Part shown: piece after piece, positions 36,266-44,836 of the stretch
Layout of the letters: each line of letters begins with the position of its first letter
Position numbering within the stretch: the stretch's first letter is position 1
Source of the DNA: Bacillota bacterium
Lineage (GTDB): Bacteria; Bacillota; Sulfobacillia; JAJZIM01
DNA length: 64,000 bases
NCBI GenBank assembly: GCA_021810565.1
Contig: JAJZIM010000007.1
Coordinates: forward strand, 1 to 64,000
Direction: 5' to 3'
Program-made: the position numbers and the translations under genes
Notes under the pieces: generated by a model
What the model saw: only the letters and a program-made list of their open reading frames with translations
Told to the model about the DNA's origin: nothing
Databases searched by the model: none

Positions 36266-36472
36266 CTAACCGCCGCAGCCCACTCCCGGCGCTTTGGCCT
36301 TGCTGCCTCCCGAGGTGGAGGAGCCGCTGGTGGTGCCGTTGGTCACGCTGGTGCTCTTGGTCGAGGAGGAGGGACTGGAGGTCGCCTTGCCGGCGCCGCC
36401 GCAGGCCGCCAAGGCCACCACCAAGGCCGCCATGGCCGCCAAAATCAGAACCGCCTTCCATACCTTGTACAC
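36266..36472 (-). CDS. small lipoprotein with C-terminal PGVGCGG
   Basis: 68 residues. A signal peptide of about 23 residues ends in a lipobox, VALAAC, followed by a Ser/Thr/Gly-rich linker of about 35 residues and the tail PGVGCGG. Apart from the lipid anchor it has the same design and the same last seven residues as the protein at 10575. It lies between the rhodanese lipoprotein and the cytochrome. No family was recognised; a surface-tethered cysteine is the visible feature. Confidence 0.72.
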   Translation of the reverse strand: MYKVWKAVLILAAMAALVVALAACGGAGKATSSPSSSTKSTSVTNGTTSGSSTSGGSKAKAPGVGCGG

Positions 36473-36504
36473 TAACCGGCCTCCTTGTCTTTATGGCGCG
36501 CTCC

Positions 36505-37050
36505 TCAATGCCACGTTCCCGGTTGGGATCCGGAAACCACCGGGAAGTTCGGAATGCTGCTCCTGGAGGGCAGCACATCGGTGTGATGGTTCCAATCCGC
36601 CATGCCCAGATGCATGGAGTAGGCCTGGTAACCCAGAATGCGCAGCAGGGCCATCGTCTGATTGGACCACTGCCCCGTATAGCACATCACCACGATGGGC
36701 TGGTGCTTGGGCAGCTTGCTGAGTTCCTGTCCCACCTGGGGGAAGGGGATGTTCACCGCTCCGGGAATGTGGAAGGCATCGTATCCGGGGACGCCGCCTT
36801 GGGTAGTGGCCTCGCGCACGTCTAGCAGGAAATATTTGTGCGGGTTCTTCTGCAGGGCATTGTACAATTGCTGCGGACTGATCTGATAGGTCTTGTACCG
36901 GCTGTTCAGGGAGTTCATCCAGTAGCCGGTAACCTTGGACACCGCAATGGCGTTGCCGGCCGGCGCGCCGCTCGCCGCGCCCAAACCACACCCACCCGTC
37001 ACCGCCGCCAAGGTGAGGCCCAGGAACAAACCTGCACCCTTACGCAGCAC
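36505..37050 (-). CDS. rhodanese-domain lipoprotein
   Basis: 181 residues. The N-terminal signal has a likely lipobox (AAVTGGC). A single rhodanese domain follows: YFLLDVREATTQ and the active loop CYTGQWSNQ with the persulfide cysteine. It is predicted to be anchored outside the membrane and to transfer sulfane sulfur from thiosulfate or another donor. GTG 37050 has AAGGAGGTGAG nine bases upstream. It is first in its operon behind a strong promoter (37224-37253). Confidence 0.88.
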   Translation of the reverse strand: MLRKGAGLFLGLTLAAVTGGCGLGAASGAPAGNAIAVSKVTGYWMNSLNSRYKTYQISPQQLYNALQKNPHKYFLLDVREATTQGGVPGYDAFHIPGAVNIPFPQVGQELSKLPKHQPIVVMCYTGQWSNQTMALLRILGYQAYSMHLGMADWNHHTDVLPSRSSIPNFPVVSGSQPGTWH

Positions 37051-37381
37051 CGCTTCTCACCTCCTTCCGGGCTCCGGATGGCGGCCCCCATATGCACTAA
37101 ACGCCCGGGCGGTGATCCCTGCCGCGGGCCTCTTTTTACGGGCCTCTCCTGATGAACCGGCTTTGCAGTTGTCCTCCGGCGGGGTCCGCTGGCCGCAGCC
37201 TCGCCGTGCGCGAATTCCGACTCATTTTACCTCCGGCTTTTCCGGCGTGTCAAGCCGTTCGTCGTCGCGCCCGGTCACCGACCACAAAAACAAGGCGCTT
37301 CCGTCTCCCCTGCCCGAGGGTCGACTTCCGCGCCGCGATCCCACTCCAAATAGCCAGCGGACTTCGCTCCGCCCCGCCGTC
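37051..37381 (-). promoter_or_regulatory. promoter and long leader of the rhodanese-cytochrome-DsrE operon
   Basis: The 330 bases between genes hold a strong promoter (37253-37224: TTGACA, 18 bases, TAAAAT). A leader of about 165 bases ends in AAGGAGGTGAG before the rhodanese start. Several GC-rich hairpins are possible in the leader, but no known riboswitch was recognised. The rest (37255-37381) shows nothing recognisable. Confidence 0.75.
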
Positions 37382-37873
37382 TCAGAAGGACCAGTGTATA
37401 TTGCAGTCGGCTGCGATCTCCAACGCCGTAGCCGCGCCCACTGCTTCCTGGCACCCCTCCACCAAGTCCTCTTTCTTCATGCTGAAGGCGTCCATGGTCA
37501 TCTGGCAGGGGTAGATCTTCACCCCCGAGTCGATGCAAAGGTGCACCAACTCCGGGATGCTCATCATGTTTACCCGCTTGAACATGGACTTCATCATCCC
37601 AGTGGCCATCTTGCGCATGCCGGGCAGGGCTCCCACATTATCGATGATGGCTCCGGGCATGGGCATGGGCATCCCCGGCACCGGCATGCCGGCGTTCCCC
37701 ACGGGACTGACCTGCAGCTTGTCGTACAGGTGCCGATTGATCACGTTGAGTCCGTAGAAGGTGTAGAAGATGTAGGACTCCATGTCCATGGCCGCCGCCG
37801 TGGAAGCCAGGATCAACGGCGGATAGGCCTCGTCCAGACCCCCGTGGATCGCAATGATCATCTGCTTCGCCAA
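37382..37873 (-). CDS. DsrE2-like (DrsE_2 family) protein
   Basis: About 163 residues. Residues TAAAMDMESYIFYTFYGLNV and a methionine-rich stretch (MPVPGMPMPMPG, MRKMATGMMKSM) match the DsrE/DsrF-like DrsE_2 group. The conserved cysteine is in GVKIYPCQMTMDAF. TTG 37873 is chosen from the GGGGTGAG site; GTG 37882 and ATG 37861 are alternatives. It lies directly behind the ArsR gene. It may associate with the membrane in sulfur transfer. Confidence 0.82.
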   Translation of the reverse strand: MAKQMIIAIHGGLDEAYPPLILASTAAAMDMESYIFYTFYGLNVINRHLYDKLQVSPVGNAGMPVPGMPMPMPGAIIDNVGALPGMRKMATGMMKSMFKRVNMMSIPELVHLCIDSGVKIYPCQMTMDAFSMKKEDLVEGCQEAVGAATALEIAADCNIHWSF

Positions 37874-37926
37874 AGCTCTCACCCCCCTCCTCGCCGCGGG
37901 ACAAGGGCGTCTCCGCCGCGCTGCGG

Positions 37927-38265
37927 CTAGAGCGCCTCCCGGTACGCATCGTGGAGTTCCGCCTTGCGGGCCAACTGCTCGGCCAGCACCTCCCGCAGGA
38001 TGTCGAGCGCCTGAATTATCTTGGGATGGGCCAAGTGGTAGTAGACCTGGGCGCCCTCGCGCTCGGCCACCACCATGGAGCGCTGCCGCAGGACCCCCAA
38101 GTGCTGGGACACGTTGGCCTGGCGCAGGTCCAAAGCCGCCACCAACTCTCCCACCGAGCGGCGACCGTTCCGCAGGGCGTTCAGGATCAGCAGGCGCTTC
38201 GGATCGGCCAGGGCCTGGCATATCTCCGCGTGGAGCTGATAGATCTCCTCGACCTCGGAGCGCAT
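37927..38265 (-). CDS. ArsR-family transcriptional regulator
   Basis: 112 residues with a winged-helix ArsR fold: LADPKRLLILNALRNG and DLRQANVSQHLGVLRQRSMV as the recognition helix region. Only one cysteine (residue 16) is present, unlike redox sensors of the BigR/sHdrR type that use a cysteine pair. AAGGAGG precedes the ATG. Placed at the head of the sulfur genes, it is the probable local repressor. Two GCATAT repeats lie in its own upstream region (38292-38313). Confidence 0.88.
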   Translation of the reverse strand: MRSEVEEIYQLHAEICQALADPKRLLILNALRNGRRSVGELVAALDLRQANVSQHLGVLRQRSMVVAEREGAQVYYHLAHPKIIQALDILREVLAEQLARKAELHDAYREAL

Positions 38266-38315
38266 CCGAAACCCTCCTTTCCAGGGCCTTGCGCATATCT
38301 TTATCTCAGCATATT

Positions 38316-41066
38316 CTACAAGGTCACGAATTCTCCTGCCGCGTCGCGCGGCCATTTTTGCATCACCCGCCGGCAGCGCGGACACACTCCTTCCTCCACC
38401 GCCTCGCTGCGGATCCAGCAACGCCCGCACTTCTCCCCCGGGGCCCGCTCCACCCGGACCTGCGGCTCCCCACCGGCCTCCAGCCGCACCCCGGAGACGA
38501 TGAACACCTCGGCCAGTTGGTCGCGATAGGCGGCCAAGAGCTCCGCCTCCTCCCGAGGCGGAGTCAACCGCACCTGCGCCTCCAGGGAGTCCCCGATGAG
38601 CTTGGCCGAGCGGGCCTCCTCCAAGGCCTTCAGCACCCGTTCCCGCACGCCCAGCAGCCGGTCCCACCGCTGAGCCAGGTCCTGGTCCAAGAAACCTTCC
38701 CGAGGCTGCGGCCAGTAGAGCATCTGGACGCTGGGGGGATCGTCCGAGCGGCGCAGGTGCCCCCACACCTCCTCGGCGGTGTGGGTCAGCACCGGGGCGA
38801 TCATCAGGTTCAGGTCCCAAGCCAGCTGCCGAAACACCGTCTGGGCCGAACGCCGCCCCGGATCGTCGGGCAGTGAGCAGTAAAGGCGGTCCTTGAGCAC
38901 GTTGATGTAGAAGGCGGACAGGTCCACGGTGCAGAAGTTGTGCAGCACCTGGTACAGGACGTGGTAGGAGTAGCCGCGGTAGGCCTCGCCCACCCGCCGT
39001 GCCACCGTCTCCAGACGGTGCAAGGCCCACCGGTCGATTTCGGGCAGCGCCTCATAGGCCACCGTGTCCCGCTCGGGGTCGAAATCCCGCAGATTGGCCA
39101 GGAGCATCCGCAAGGTGTTTCGGAGCTTCCGGTACACCTCCGCCAGCTGCTTCAGGATCTGGTCGGACACCCGCAGGTCCGCTTGGTAGTCCGAAGAGAC
39201 CACCCACAGGCGCAGCACATCGGCTCCGTACTGCTCCACCACCGCACCGGGATACACCACGTTGCCCAGGGACTTGGACATCTTGCGTCCCGCGCCGTCC
39301 ACCACGAAGCCATGGGCCAAGACGGCCCGGTAGGGAGGCTCCCCGCGGGTGGCCACGGCGGTGGACAGGGAGGAGTTGAACCAGCCCCGGAACTGGTCGC
39401 TGCCCTCCAGGTAGAGATCGGCGGGAAAGGACAGCTCAGGACGCTTTCGCAGCACCGCCGCGTGGGAGGAGCCGGAGTCGAACCACACGTCCATGATGTC
39501 CGTCTCTTTGCGGAACGAGGCTGCGCCGCATTCCGGACAGGAAAACTGTGCCGGCAGGATCTCTCCCGCCTCCCGTCGGAACCAGGCGTCCGAACCCTCC
39601 CGCAGAAAGAGCTGCGCCACCGCCACCACGCTCTCGACGGTCACCACCACCCCCCCGCACGCCGTGCAATAGAACGCGGGAATGGGCACGCCCCAGACCC
39701 GCTGGCGGGAGATGCACCAGTCGCTGCGGTCCGCCACCATGTTGCGCATCCGCTCGCGGCCCCAGGCGGGTATCCAGCGCACCTTTTCCACCGCCGCCAA
39801 AAGCCCTTCGCGGAAGCCCGCCACGGAGGCGAACCACTGGTCCGTGGCCCGGAAGAAGATGGGGCCGTGACAACGCCAGCAGTGGGGATACTGGTGGGTG
39901 ATCCGCTCCTCGCCCAAGAGGGCGCCGTGGCGACTCAGTTCCTCCACCACCCTGGCGCCGCCCGTTTCCAGGTCGCATCCCGCCAGCTCATCCCCAGCCT
40001 CGTCCGTGAACCGCCCCCGCTCGTCCACGGGGCTGGAGATGGGAAGCCCGAAGCGGCGCCCCAGTTCGAAATCCTCCATGCCATGCCCGGGGGCGGTGTG
40101 CACGCAACCGGTGCCCTCCTCGGTCGTCACATGCTCCCCCGGCACCACGGGTACCTGCCGCGGTTGGAACGGATGGTCCAACCGCACCCCGACCAACTCC
40201 CTGCCCCGCCACTCGCCCACCACCGCCCGAGCCGTGCGGCCCATCTCCCGCAGGGCCTGCTGGGCCCGGGGCTCGCCCAACAGCAGCCGTTCCCCCTGCT
40301 CGGTCTCCACCAGGCGGTAGAGCATGTCGGGGTGCACCGCCACCGCCTGGTTGGCCGGCAGGGTCCAGGGGGTGGTGGTCCAGATCACCACCCGGGCTCC
40401 CGGTGGCAGAAGGCCCCGACCGTCATGCACCGGGAAGCCCACGAAGACGGCGCGGGAGGTGTGCGAGGAATACTCGATCTCCGCTTCCGCCAGGGCCGTC
40501 TCGCAGGAGGGACACCAGTGAACCGTGCGCAGGCCCTTGTACACAAAGCCGCGGCGGTACATCTCTCCGAAGACCCGAATCTGCTCCGCCTCGTACCCCG
40601 GGTCCAGGGTGATGTACGGGTGGTCCCAGTCTCCCCGGACCCCCAGGCGCTGAAACTGGCCGGTCATGATCCCGATGTACTTCAGGGCGAACTCCCGGCA
40701 GCGCTGGCGCAGTTCGAGGGGGTCCACCGTCCGATGGTCTCGTCCCAGCGATCCCAAGGCCTTGAGCTCGATAGGCAGACCGTGGGTGTCCCACCCGGGC
40801 ACGAAGGGAGCGTCGTGTCCGTCCAGGGTGGCGAACTTGTTCACCACATCCTTCAAGATCTTGTTCACCGCCGTGCCGATGTGGATGTCGCCGTTGGCGT
40901 AGGGGGGGCCGTCGTGCAGCACGAACCGGGGCTTGCCCTGCCGACTCTCCCGCACCCGGCGCTCCAGCTCCAACTCTGTCCAGAAGCGCTGGATCTCCGG
41001 CTCCCGCCGGGCCAACTCCGCCCTCATCGGGAAGGAGGTTCGGGGCAGATTCACGGGGTACTCCAA
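38316..41066 (-). CDS. ileS: isoleucyl-tRNA synthetase
   Basis: 916 residues, a class Ia enzyme: HIGH-type [15 protein letters not shown] near the N-terminus, KMSKS in [10 protein letters not shown], an editing domain, and a C-terminal zinc site ([10 protein letters not shown] ... CPRC). TTG 41066 with GGAAGG upstream gives a normal N-terminus. Preceded by a T-box leader. It marks the right border of the sulfur island, being followed in Bacillus by ylyA-lspA. Confidence 0.96.
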   Translation of the reverse strand: MEYPVNLPRTSFPMRAELARREPEIQRFWTELELERRVRESRQGKPRFVLHDGPPYANGDIHIGTAVNKILKDVVNKFATLDGHDAPFVPGWDTHGLPIELKALGSLGRDHRTVDPLELRQRCREFALKYIGIMTGQFQRLGVRGDWDHPYITLDPGYEAEQIRVFGEMYRRGFVYKGLRTVHWCPSCETALAEAEIEYSSHTSRAVFVGFPVHDGRGLLPPGARVVIWTTTPWTLPANQAVAVHPDMLYRLVETEQGERLLLGEPRAQQALREMGRTARAVVGEWRGRELVGVRLDHPFQPRQVPVVPGEHVTTEEGTGCVHTAPGHGMEDFELGRRFGLPISSPVDERGRFTDEAGDELAGCDLETGGARVVEELSRHGALLGEERITHQYPHCWRCHGPIFFRATDQWFASVAGFREGLLAAVEKVRWIPAWGRERMRNMVADRSDWCISRQRVWGVPIPAFYCTACGGVVVTVESVVAVAQLFLREGSDAWFRREAGEILPAQFSCPECGAASFRKETDIMDVWFDSGSSHAAVLRKRPELSFPADLYLEGSDQFRGWFNSSLSTAVATRGEPPYRAVLAHGFVVDGAGRKMSKSLGNVVYPGAVVEQYGADVLRLWVVSSDYQADLRVSDQILKQLAEVYRKLRNTLRMLLANLRDFDPERDTVAYEALPEIDRWALHRLETVARRVGEAYRGYSYHVLYQVLHNFCTVDLSAFYINVLKDRLYCSLPDDPGRRSAQTVFRQLAWDLNLMIAPVLTHTAEEVWGHLRRSDDPPSVQMLYWPQPREGFLDQDLAQRWDRLLGVRERVLKALEEARSAKLIGDSLEAQVRLTPPREEAELLAAYRDQLAEVFIVSGVRLEAGGEPQVRVERAPGEKCGRCWIRSEAVEEGVCPRCRRVMQKWPRDAAGEFVTL

Positions 41067-41087
41067 GCCAACCGCCGCCTTCCGCAC

Positions 41088-41309
41088 AAAATAAAAAGGA
41101 TCCCCAAAGGACGGGGACCTCCCGCGGTGCCACCTTCGTTCCCGCCGTACGCGGGCCCTCATCCGGATAACGGTCGGTGCCGTCGGCGGCTACTGACCTT
41201 CGCCGCCGCCCTCCGGAGGGATCTTCGCCGACGGGTTCCGAGCGGCTCGCACCGACCGCCGCCTCTCTGAGCTTCCCCCGCCGCTACTGGCTCCTTCATC
41301 GGCTTGACC
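41088..41309 (-). promoter_or_regulatory. T-box leader of ileS
   Basis: On the minus strand, GGTGGCACCGCGG (41134-41122) is the T-box consensus. It is followed by a terminator (41121-41088) ending in TTTTTATTTT. The upstream 170 bases fold into the long stem I region, and an ATC triplet near 41222 is a possible isoleucine specifier. Uncharged tRNA-Ile is expected to promote antitermination. Confidence 0.9.
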
Positions 41310-41573
41310 CTTCGAATTATATGCCTTCCCTCGCAGGCGGTCAACGGCCACCCTCGCGCTCATGCCCTCCACCCGCAGCCACTTGTCCCGGCTGCGTTCC
41401 CCCCGCACCAGGACCACCCGGCCCGGCGCCACCTCCAAAGCCGCCGCCACCAGGCGGCACACGGCCCGGTTGGCCCGGCCCTCCAGGGCCCGGGCGGTAA
41501 CCTGCACCCGTAGCGCGTCTCCGTCTACCTTAAGCCCCTCCCGGGCCGCTCCGGGCTGCACCCGCACCCGCAT
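41190..41573 (-). CDS. DUF167 (YggU-like) protein with 3' extension
   Basis: The first 80 residues match DUF167: VRVQPGAAREGLKVDGDALR, RANRAVCRLVAAAL and VRGERSRDKWLRVEG. The family normally ends here, but the frame stays open for about 45 more residues of low complexity, through the ileS promoter and T-box to 41190. Either the protein really has this tail or the normal stop has been lost. ATG 41573 is chosen; TTG 41576 and TTG 41609 are possible. The function of DUF167 is unknown. Confidence 0.75.
   Translation of the reverse strand: MRVRVQPGAAREGLKVDGDALRVQVTARALEGRANRAVCRLVAAALEVAPGRVVLVRGERSRDKWLRVEGMSARVAVDRLRGKAYNSKGQADEGASSGGGSSERRRSVRAARNPSAKIPPEGGGEGQ
41316..41344 (-). promoter_or_regulatory. 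sigma-A promoter of ileS
   Basis: TTGACC (41344-41339), a 17-base spacer, and TATAAT (41321-41316), placed just ahead of the T-box leader. It lies inside the reading frame of the DUF167 gene. Confidence 0.85.
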
Positions 41574-41598
41574 CAACTCTGCCGGTCGTTGCTCCCCT

Positions 41599-42066
41599 TC
41601 AGCTCTCAACGGCCACCGCGGTCACCGACCCCATGCTCAGCATCTCCACCTGCGCCTCCAGCAGAGCCTTGACCCTGGCCCGGAAGACCTGCATCTCCCG
41701 CTGCAGCTCCAGATAGCGCCGCTCCAACTCCTCCAGCTTGCGCTTGCCCTCCTCCTCGATGCGGGAGGCCTCCATCTGGGCCTGCTGGATGATCAACTCG
41801 GCCTCCTTGCGGGCGTTGGCCCGCACCTCCTCCGCGTTGCTCTGGGCCGCGACCAGGGCCTGCTGCAGCGCCTGCTCCATGCCCTCGTAGCGGGACACCC
41901 GCTCGGCCAGGTTCTCTAACTGCTCCTTGAGCCCGTTGCGCTCCTTGATCACCGCCTCATAGTCCCGCACCACCTCGTCCAGGAAGTCGTCCACCTCTTC
42001 CTGCACATAGCCACCCCACCGGTTGCGAAAAACCTTGTTGTGGATATCCAAGGGCGTCAGTGGCAT
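41599..42066 (-). CDS. divIVA: DivIVA-family cell division/polarity protein
   Basis: 155 residues beginning MPLTPLDIHNKVFRNRWGGY, the membrane-curvature-binding N-terminus, then EEVDDFLDEVVRDYEAV and a long coiled coil. DivIVA localises at poles and septa. The order sepF-yggT-divIVA-ileS is conserved in Bacillota. Divergence from a DUF167 gene between divIVA and ileS is a local feature. Confidence 0.93.
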   Translation of the reverse strand: MPLTPLDIHNKVFRNRWGGYVQEEVDDFLDEVVRDYEAVIKERNGLKEQLENLAERVSRYEGMEQALQQALVAAQSNAEEVRANARKEAELIIQQAQMEASRIEEEGKRKLEELERRYLELQREMQVFRARVKALLEAQVEMLSMGSVTAVAVES

Positions 42067-42097
42067 AATCGGTCTCCCTCGCCTTCGCGCAAATAGT

Positions 42098-42367
42098 TCA
42101 ACCCAAGAGCAACCTTCTGAGTATGCCGGCCACCACTTCCACCAGGATGATCGCCAGCATCGGGGACAGGTCCAGCCCTCCCATGGGGGGCATGATGCGC
42201 CGGATCGGCGCCAGGATGGGCTCGGTCGCCTGGTAGATGAACTGCTCGATCTCCCGGAAGGTGCGGTTGTAGCTGTTCGGCCGCACCCAGGACAGCACCA
42301 CCCGGGCCAGGATCAGAAAGAACAGGATCTGTGCCACCACGTTTATCAGGTTGATCAGGAAGAACAC
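42098..42367 (-). CDS. YggT family membrane protein (YlmG-like)
   Basis: 89 residues, two hydrophobic helices flanking ARVVLSWVRPNSYNRT and ATEPILAPIRRIMPPMGG, the YggT/YlmG repeat motif. It is involved in division or membrane organisation in Bacillota and cyanobacteria, but the mechanism is unclear. It lies between sepF and divIVA. Confidence 0.9.
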   Translation of the reverse strand: MFFLINLINVVAQILFFLILARVVLSWVRPNSYNRTFREIEQFIYQATEPILAPIRRIMPPMGGLDLSPMLAIILVEVVAGILRRLLLG

Positions 42368-42370
42368 CGG

Positions 42371-42811
42371 CTACTCGTTCCAAAGGCCCAGCATCCCGTC
42401 CCGGAGGACCTCCCGGTCGGATGCCATGACCTCCACGTTGGCCGGCGCGAAGAGGAAGACTCCCGGGCCCGCCTTGGTCATCTGCCCGTCCAGGGCGTAG
42501 ACGCTGCCGGATAGGAAGTTGATGATCCTTTGGGCCGTGTCCTTGTCGGCCGCCTCGAAGTTGAGGATTACCGGTCGGTTGCTCTTCAAGTGATCGGCGA
42601 TCTGTTGCGCCTCCTCGAAAGTGCGCGGCTCCAGCACCACCATGCGCACCTGGGCTTTGGAACCCGGCAGGCTGACCAGGTGGGGACGCTTCTTCCGTTT
42701 CTCCGGCACGGCCGCGCCGCCGTACCAGGACACCTCCTCTCCGTTCAGCTTCTCCGGCTGTTCCTCCGGCAACTCCTCGAAACCGATGAAATTCAATAGC
42801 TTGTCCACCAT
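42371..42811 (-). CDS. sepF: cell division protein SepF
   Basis: 146 residues. The N-terminal amphipathic helix MVDKLLNFIGFEE binds the membrane. The C-terminal SepF domain has VVLEPRTFEEAQQIADHLKS, ILNFEAADKDTAQRIINFLSG and VFLFAPANVEV. It tethers FtsZ to the membrane. ATG 42811 is chosen because the SepF membrane helix begins there. Confidence 0.95.
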   Translation of the reverse strand: MVDKLLNFIGFEELPEEQPEKLNGEEVSWYGGAAVPEKRKKRPHLVSLPGSKAQVRMVVLEPRTFEEAQQIADHLKSNRPVILNFEAADKDTAQRIINFLSGSVYALDGQMTKAGPGVFLFAPANVEVMASDREVLRDGMLGLWNE

Positions 42812-42819
42812 TCCCACCC

Positions 42820-43509
42820 TCAAGCCCTCCTCCCGAATATGGCCGTGCCGATGCGGACGAGGTCCGCTCCCTCCTCCACCGCCGTCGCGTAGTCGGCGCT
42901 CATCCCCATGGACAGGTGCTCCATCCGGATCCAAGGAAACCCTTCCTGCCGCACCGCCGCCGCCAGCTCCCGCAAGGCGGCGAAACAGGCCCGACTGGCC
43001 GGTTCCCCTCCCTCCCGGGGGCCGATGGTCATCAGCCCCTCCACCGCCACATGGGACAGATCCCGCAACGACTCCAGAAAACGCGGCAACTCGGCCGGTG
43101 ATACCCCGTGCTTGGCGGCCTCTCCCGAGGTGTTGACCTGCACCAGCACCCTGACCGCCACCTGACGCGCTGACCCCGACCGCTCCAGCTCCCGGGCCAG
43201 GGACAGCCGATCCAGGGAGTGAATGAGGCCTGCCATCTCTAAGGCCCGGGCGGCCTTGTTGCGCTGCAGGGTGCCGATGAGATGCAACCGCATCGCCGCC
43301 GGCACCTGCGGACGCTTGCGCGCCGCCTCCTGGACCCGATTCTCCCCCCAGTCCGTCACGCCGGCCTCCCAGGCCGCTCGAATCCGCTCCGGCTCCACCC
43401 CCTTGGTCACGGCTACCAGGGTGATCTTTCCGGGGTCGTGTCCCCCGCGCCGAGCCGCCTCGATGATGCGGGCCCGCACTTCCTCCAATTTGGCGGCCAC
43501 GTCTTCCAT
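42820..43509 (-). CDS. pyridoxal-phosphate homeostasis protein YggS/YlmE
   Basis: 229 residues of the YBL036C/YggS family: LVAVTKGVEPERIR holds the PLP lysine, and there are WGENRVQEA, HLIGTLQRNK and GADLVRIGTAIFG motifs. It binds PLP and buffers B6 vitamers without being an enzyme in the usual sense. It precedes sepF as in Bacillus. Confidence 0.94.
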   Translation of the reverse strand: MEDVAAKLEEVRARIIEAARRGGHDPGKITLVAVTKGVEPERIRAAWEAGVTDWGENRVQEAARKRPQVPAAMRLHLIGTLQRNKAARALEMAGLIHSLDRLSLARELERSGSARQVAVRVLVQVNTSGEAAKHGVSPAELPRFLESLRDLSHVAVEGLMTIGPREGGEPASRACFAALRELAAAVRQEGFPWIRMEHLSMGMSADYATAVEEGADLVRIGTAIFGRRA

Positions 43510-43527
43510 AGCCTATGTTTCCCTTTC

Positions 43528-43542
43528 GCGAATATTATTCGC
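43528..43542. promoter_or_regulatory. 15-bp palindrome upstream of yggS
   Basis: GCGAATATTATTCGC is a perfect palindrome 18 bases before the yggS start, in an AT-rich stretch that could contain a -10 element. It may be an operator; its binding protein is unknown. Confidence 0.45.
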
Positions 43543-43695
43543 CCCGGATGCGCGTTTTCCTCTCGGTGCGAGAAATTTTTTGATTCATATGGCGGAAGCG
43601 GCGCCAGGGGTTCCGCCGACCAACAACCTTGTTTCACTCCGGGGTATGGAGGGTTGCCGAAACTATCGAACAAGCCTGGATGGTATCGCAACGGA

Positions 43696-44475
43696 TCACG
43701 GCAAAATTCCCACTAGGGCAGCCATGCGTCCGGTGCGTCCGCCATCCCGTCGATGGGAAAAGAAAAGCTCCCGATTGCAGGAGGTACATAGTTCCGCTCG
43801 ATTGACCTGCGGCACACCGCAGTGCTCCAACACCCTGGCATTCAGCTCCCCCAGGTCCAACCGTCCGGAGCGCAACAGCTCGGCGTCCCAGGGAAGGGCA
43901 TCCCGCAGCCGGCGCAGCACCTCCTCCCCCACTTGGTAGCAGCAAGGTCCGATGGAGGGGCCCACCGCCGCGACGCACCGATCCGGCGCGGTGCCGAAAT
44001 GCGCCGCCATGGCCTCCAGCGTGCGCTGGACCACCCCCGCCGCGGTGCCGCGCCAGCCGGCGTGGGCCAGTCCCACCGCCGGGCGGCGGGGGTCGTAGAC
44101 GAACACCGGCACGCAATCGGCGAACACTCCGCCCAGGATCACTCCCGGCTGGTCGCTGATCAGCGCGTCCGCTTGGGGGCAAGCCCGGGGCGTCTTTTCC
44201 ACCCGGCAAACCCGGCTGCCGTGCACCTGTTCCGCCCATACCACGGTCGCGGCACCGAGTCCCAAGGCCGTCAGCAGTTGCTTACGGTTGGCCGCCACCG
44301 CCGCAACGCGGTCTCCCACCCCCTCGCCCAGGTTCAACTCGCCAAAGGGAAACAGGCTGTCGCCGCCCCGGCGGGAAGTGAACACGGCCAGCACCCTCCC
44401 TGCAGATTCCATGGCCGTCACCCGCAGGAGGGGCAGGCCGCCGGCTTGTCCCCAGCGGAAACCGCCCACGCGCAT
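43696..44475 (-). CDS. pgeF: PgeF-type (YlmD/YfiH) multicopper-like purine nucleoside phosphorylase
   Basis: 259 residues. Signature VWAEQVHGSRV, GVFADCVPVFVYD and GLAHAGWRGTAAGVV with the zinc-binding His/Cys residues, ending AELCTSCNRELFFSHRRDGG. The family cleaves purine nucleosides (PgeF) and repairs misincorporated peptidoglycan residues in some bacteria. It sits in the ylmD position between ylmC and yggS (ylmE). Confidence 0.9.
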   Translation of the reverse strand: MRVGGFRWGQAGGLPLLRVTAMESAGRVLAVFTSRRGGDSLFPFGELNLGEGVGDRVAAVAANRKQLLTALGLGAATVVWAEQVHGSRVCRVEKTPRACPQADALISDQPGVILGGVFADCVPVFVYDPRRPAVGLAHAGWRGTAAGVVQRTLEAMAAHFGTAPDRCVAAVGPSIGPCCYQVGEEVLRRLRDALPWDAELLRSGRLDLGELNARVLEHCGVPQVNRAELCTSCNRELFFSHRRDGGRTGRMAALVGILP

Positions 44476-44523
44476 CCACCTCGGCAGTAATTTCGACTCC
44501 GGGCGTCTTTCTCCCTGCCGGCC

Positions 44524-44760
44524 TCAGGAGGTGAGTTCTACCAGGATGCAGTCCACGCCAAACACCTTGATGTGCTCCCAGGGGATCACGTAGTCGTTGT
44601 CCCGTCCGAAAAGACCCAGCAGGCGGGCGGACCCTGGCACCACCACCGCCCGCACCCGGCCCGACTCCAAGTCCACCTCCAGGTCGTTGATCAACCCTAG
44701 GCGCCTGCCGTCCCGCAGGTCCACCACATCCTTCAGCCGCAGATCAGACGTCTTGAGCAT
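44524..44760 (-). CDS. YlmC/YmxH family PRC-barrel sporulation protein
   Basis: 78 residues, with VVDLRDGRRLGLINDLEVDL and RVRAVVVPGSARLLGLFGR, the PRC-barrel pattern of YlmC/YmxH. ATG 44760 gives the family N-terminus MLKTSDLRLKDVV. It lies in the conserved sigG-ylmC-ylmD order. It is expressed in sporulation in Bacillus; its function is not well defined. Confidence 0.9.
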   Translation of the reverse strand: MLKTSDLRLKDVVDLRDGRRLGLINDLEVDLESGRVRAVVVPGSARLLGLFGRDNDYVIPWEHIKVFGVDCILVELTS

Positions 44761-44836
44761 GATCCACCGCCCCCCAACCTCCGCTTCGACCGATGTATAT
44801 GCCGCCGGCGGACAGCTTCGAACCGGTGGCATCGGA

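Noticed and set aside
37051-37217. Possible c-di-GMP-type riboswitch in the rhodanese leader
   Set aside because: A short GCAAAGCC string recalls GEMM-I, but the remaining conserved core is missing.
43528-43542. LexA/SOS box before yggS
   Set aside because: The Bacillota LexA box is CGAAC-N4-GTTCG; this palindrome has a different half-site and length.
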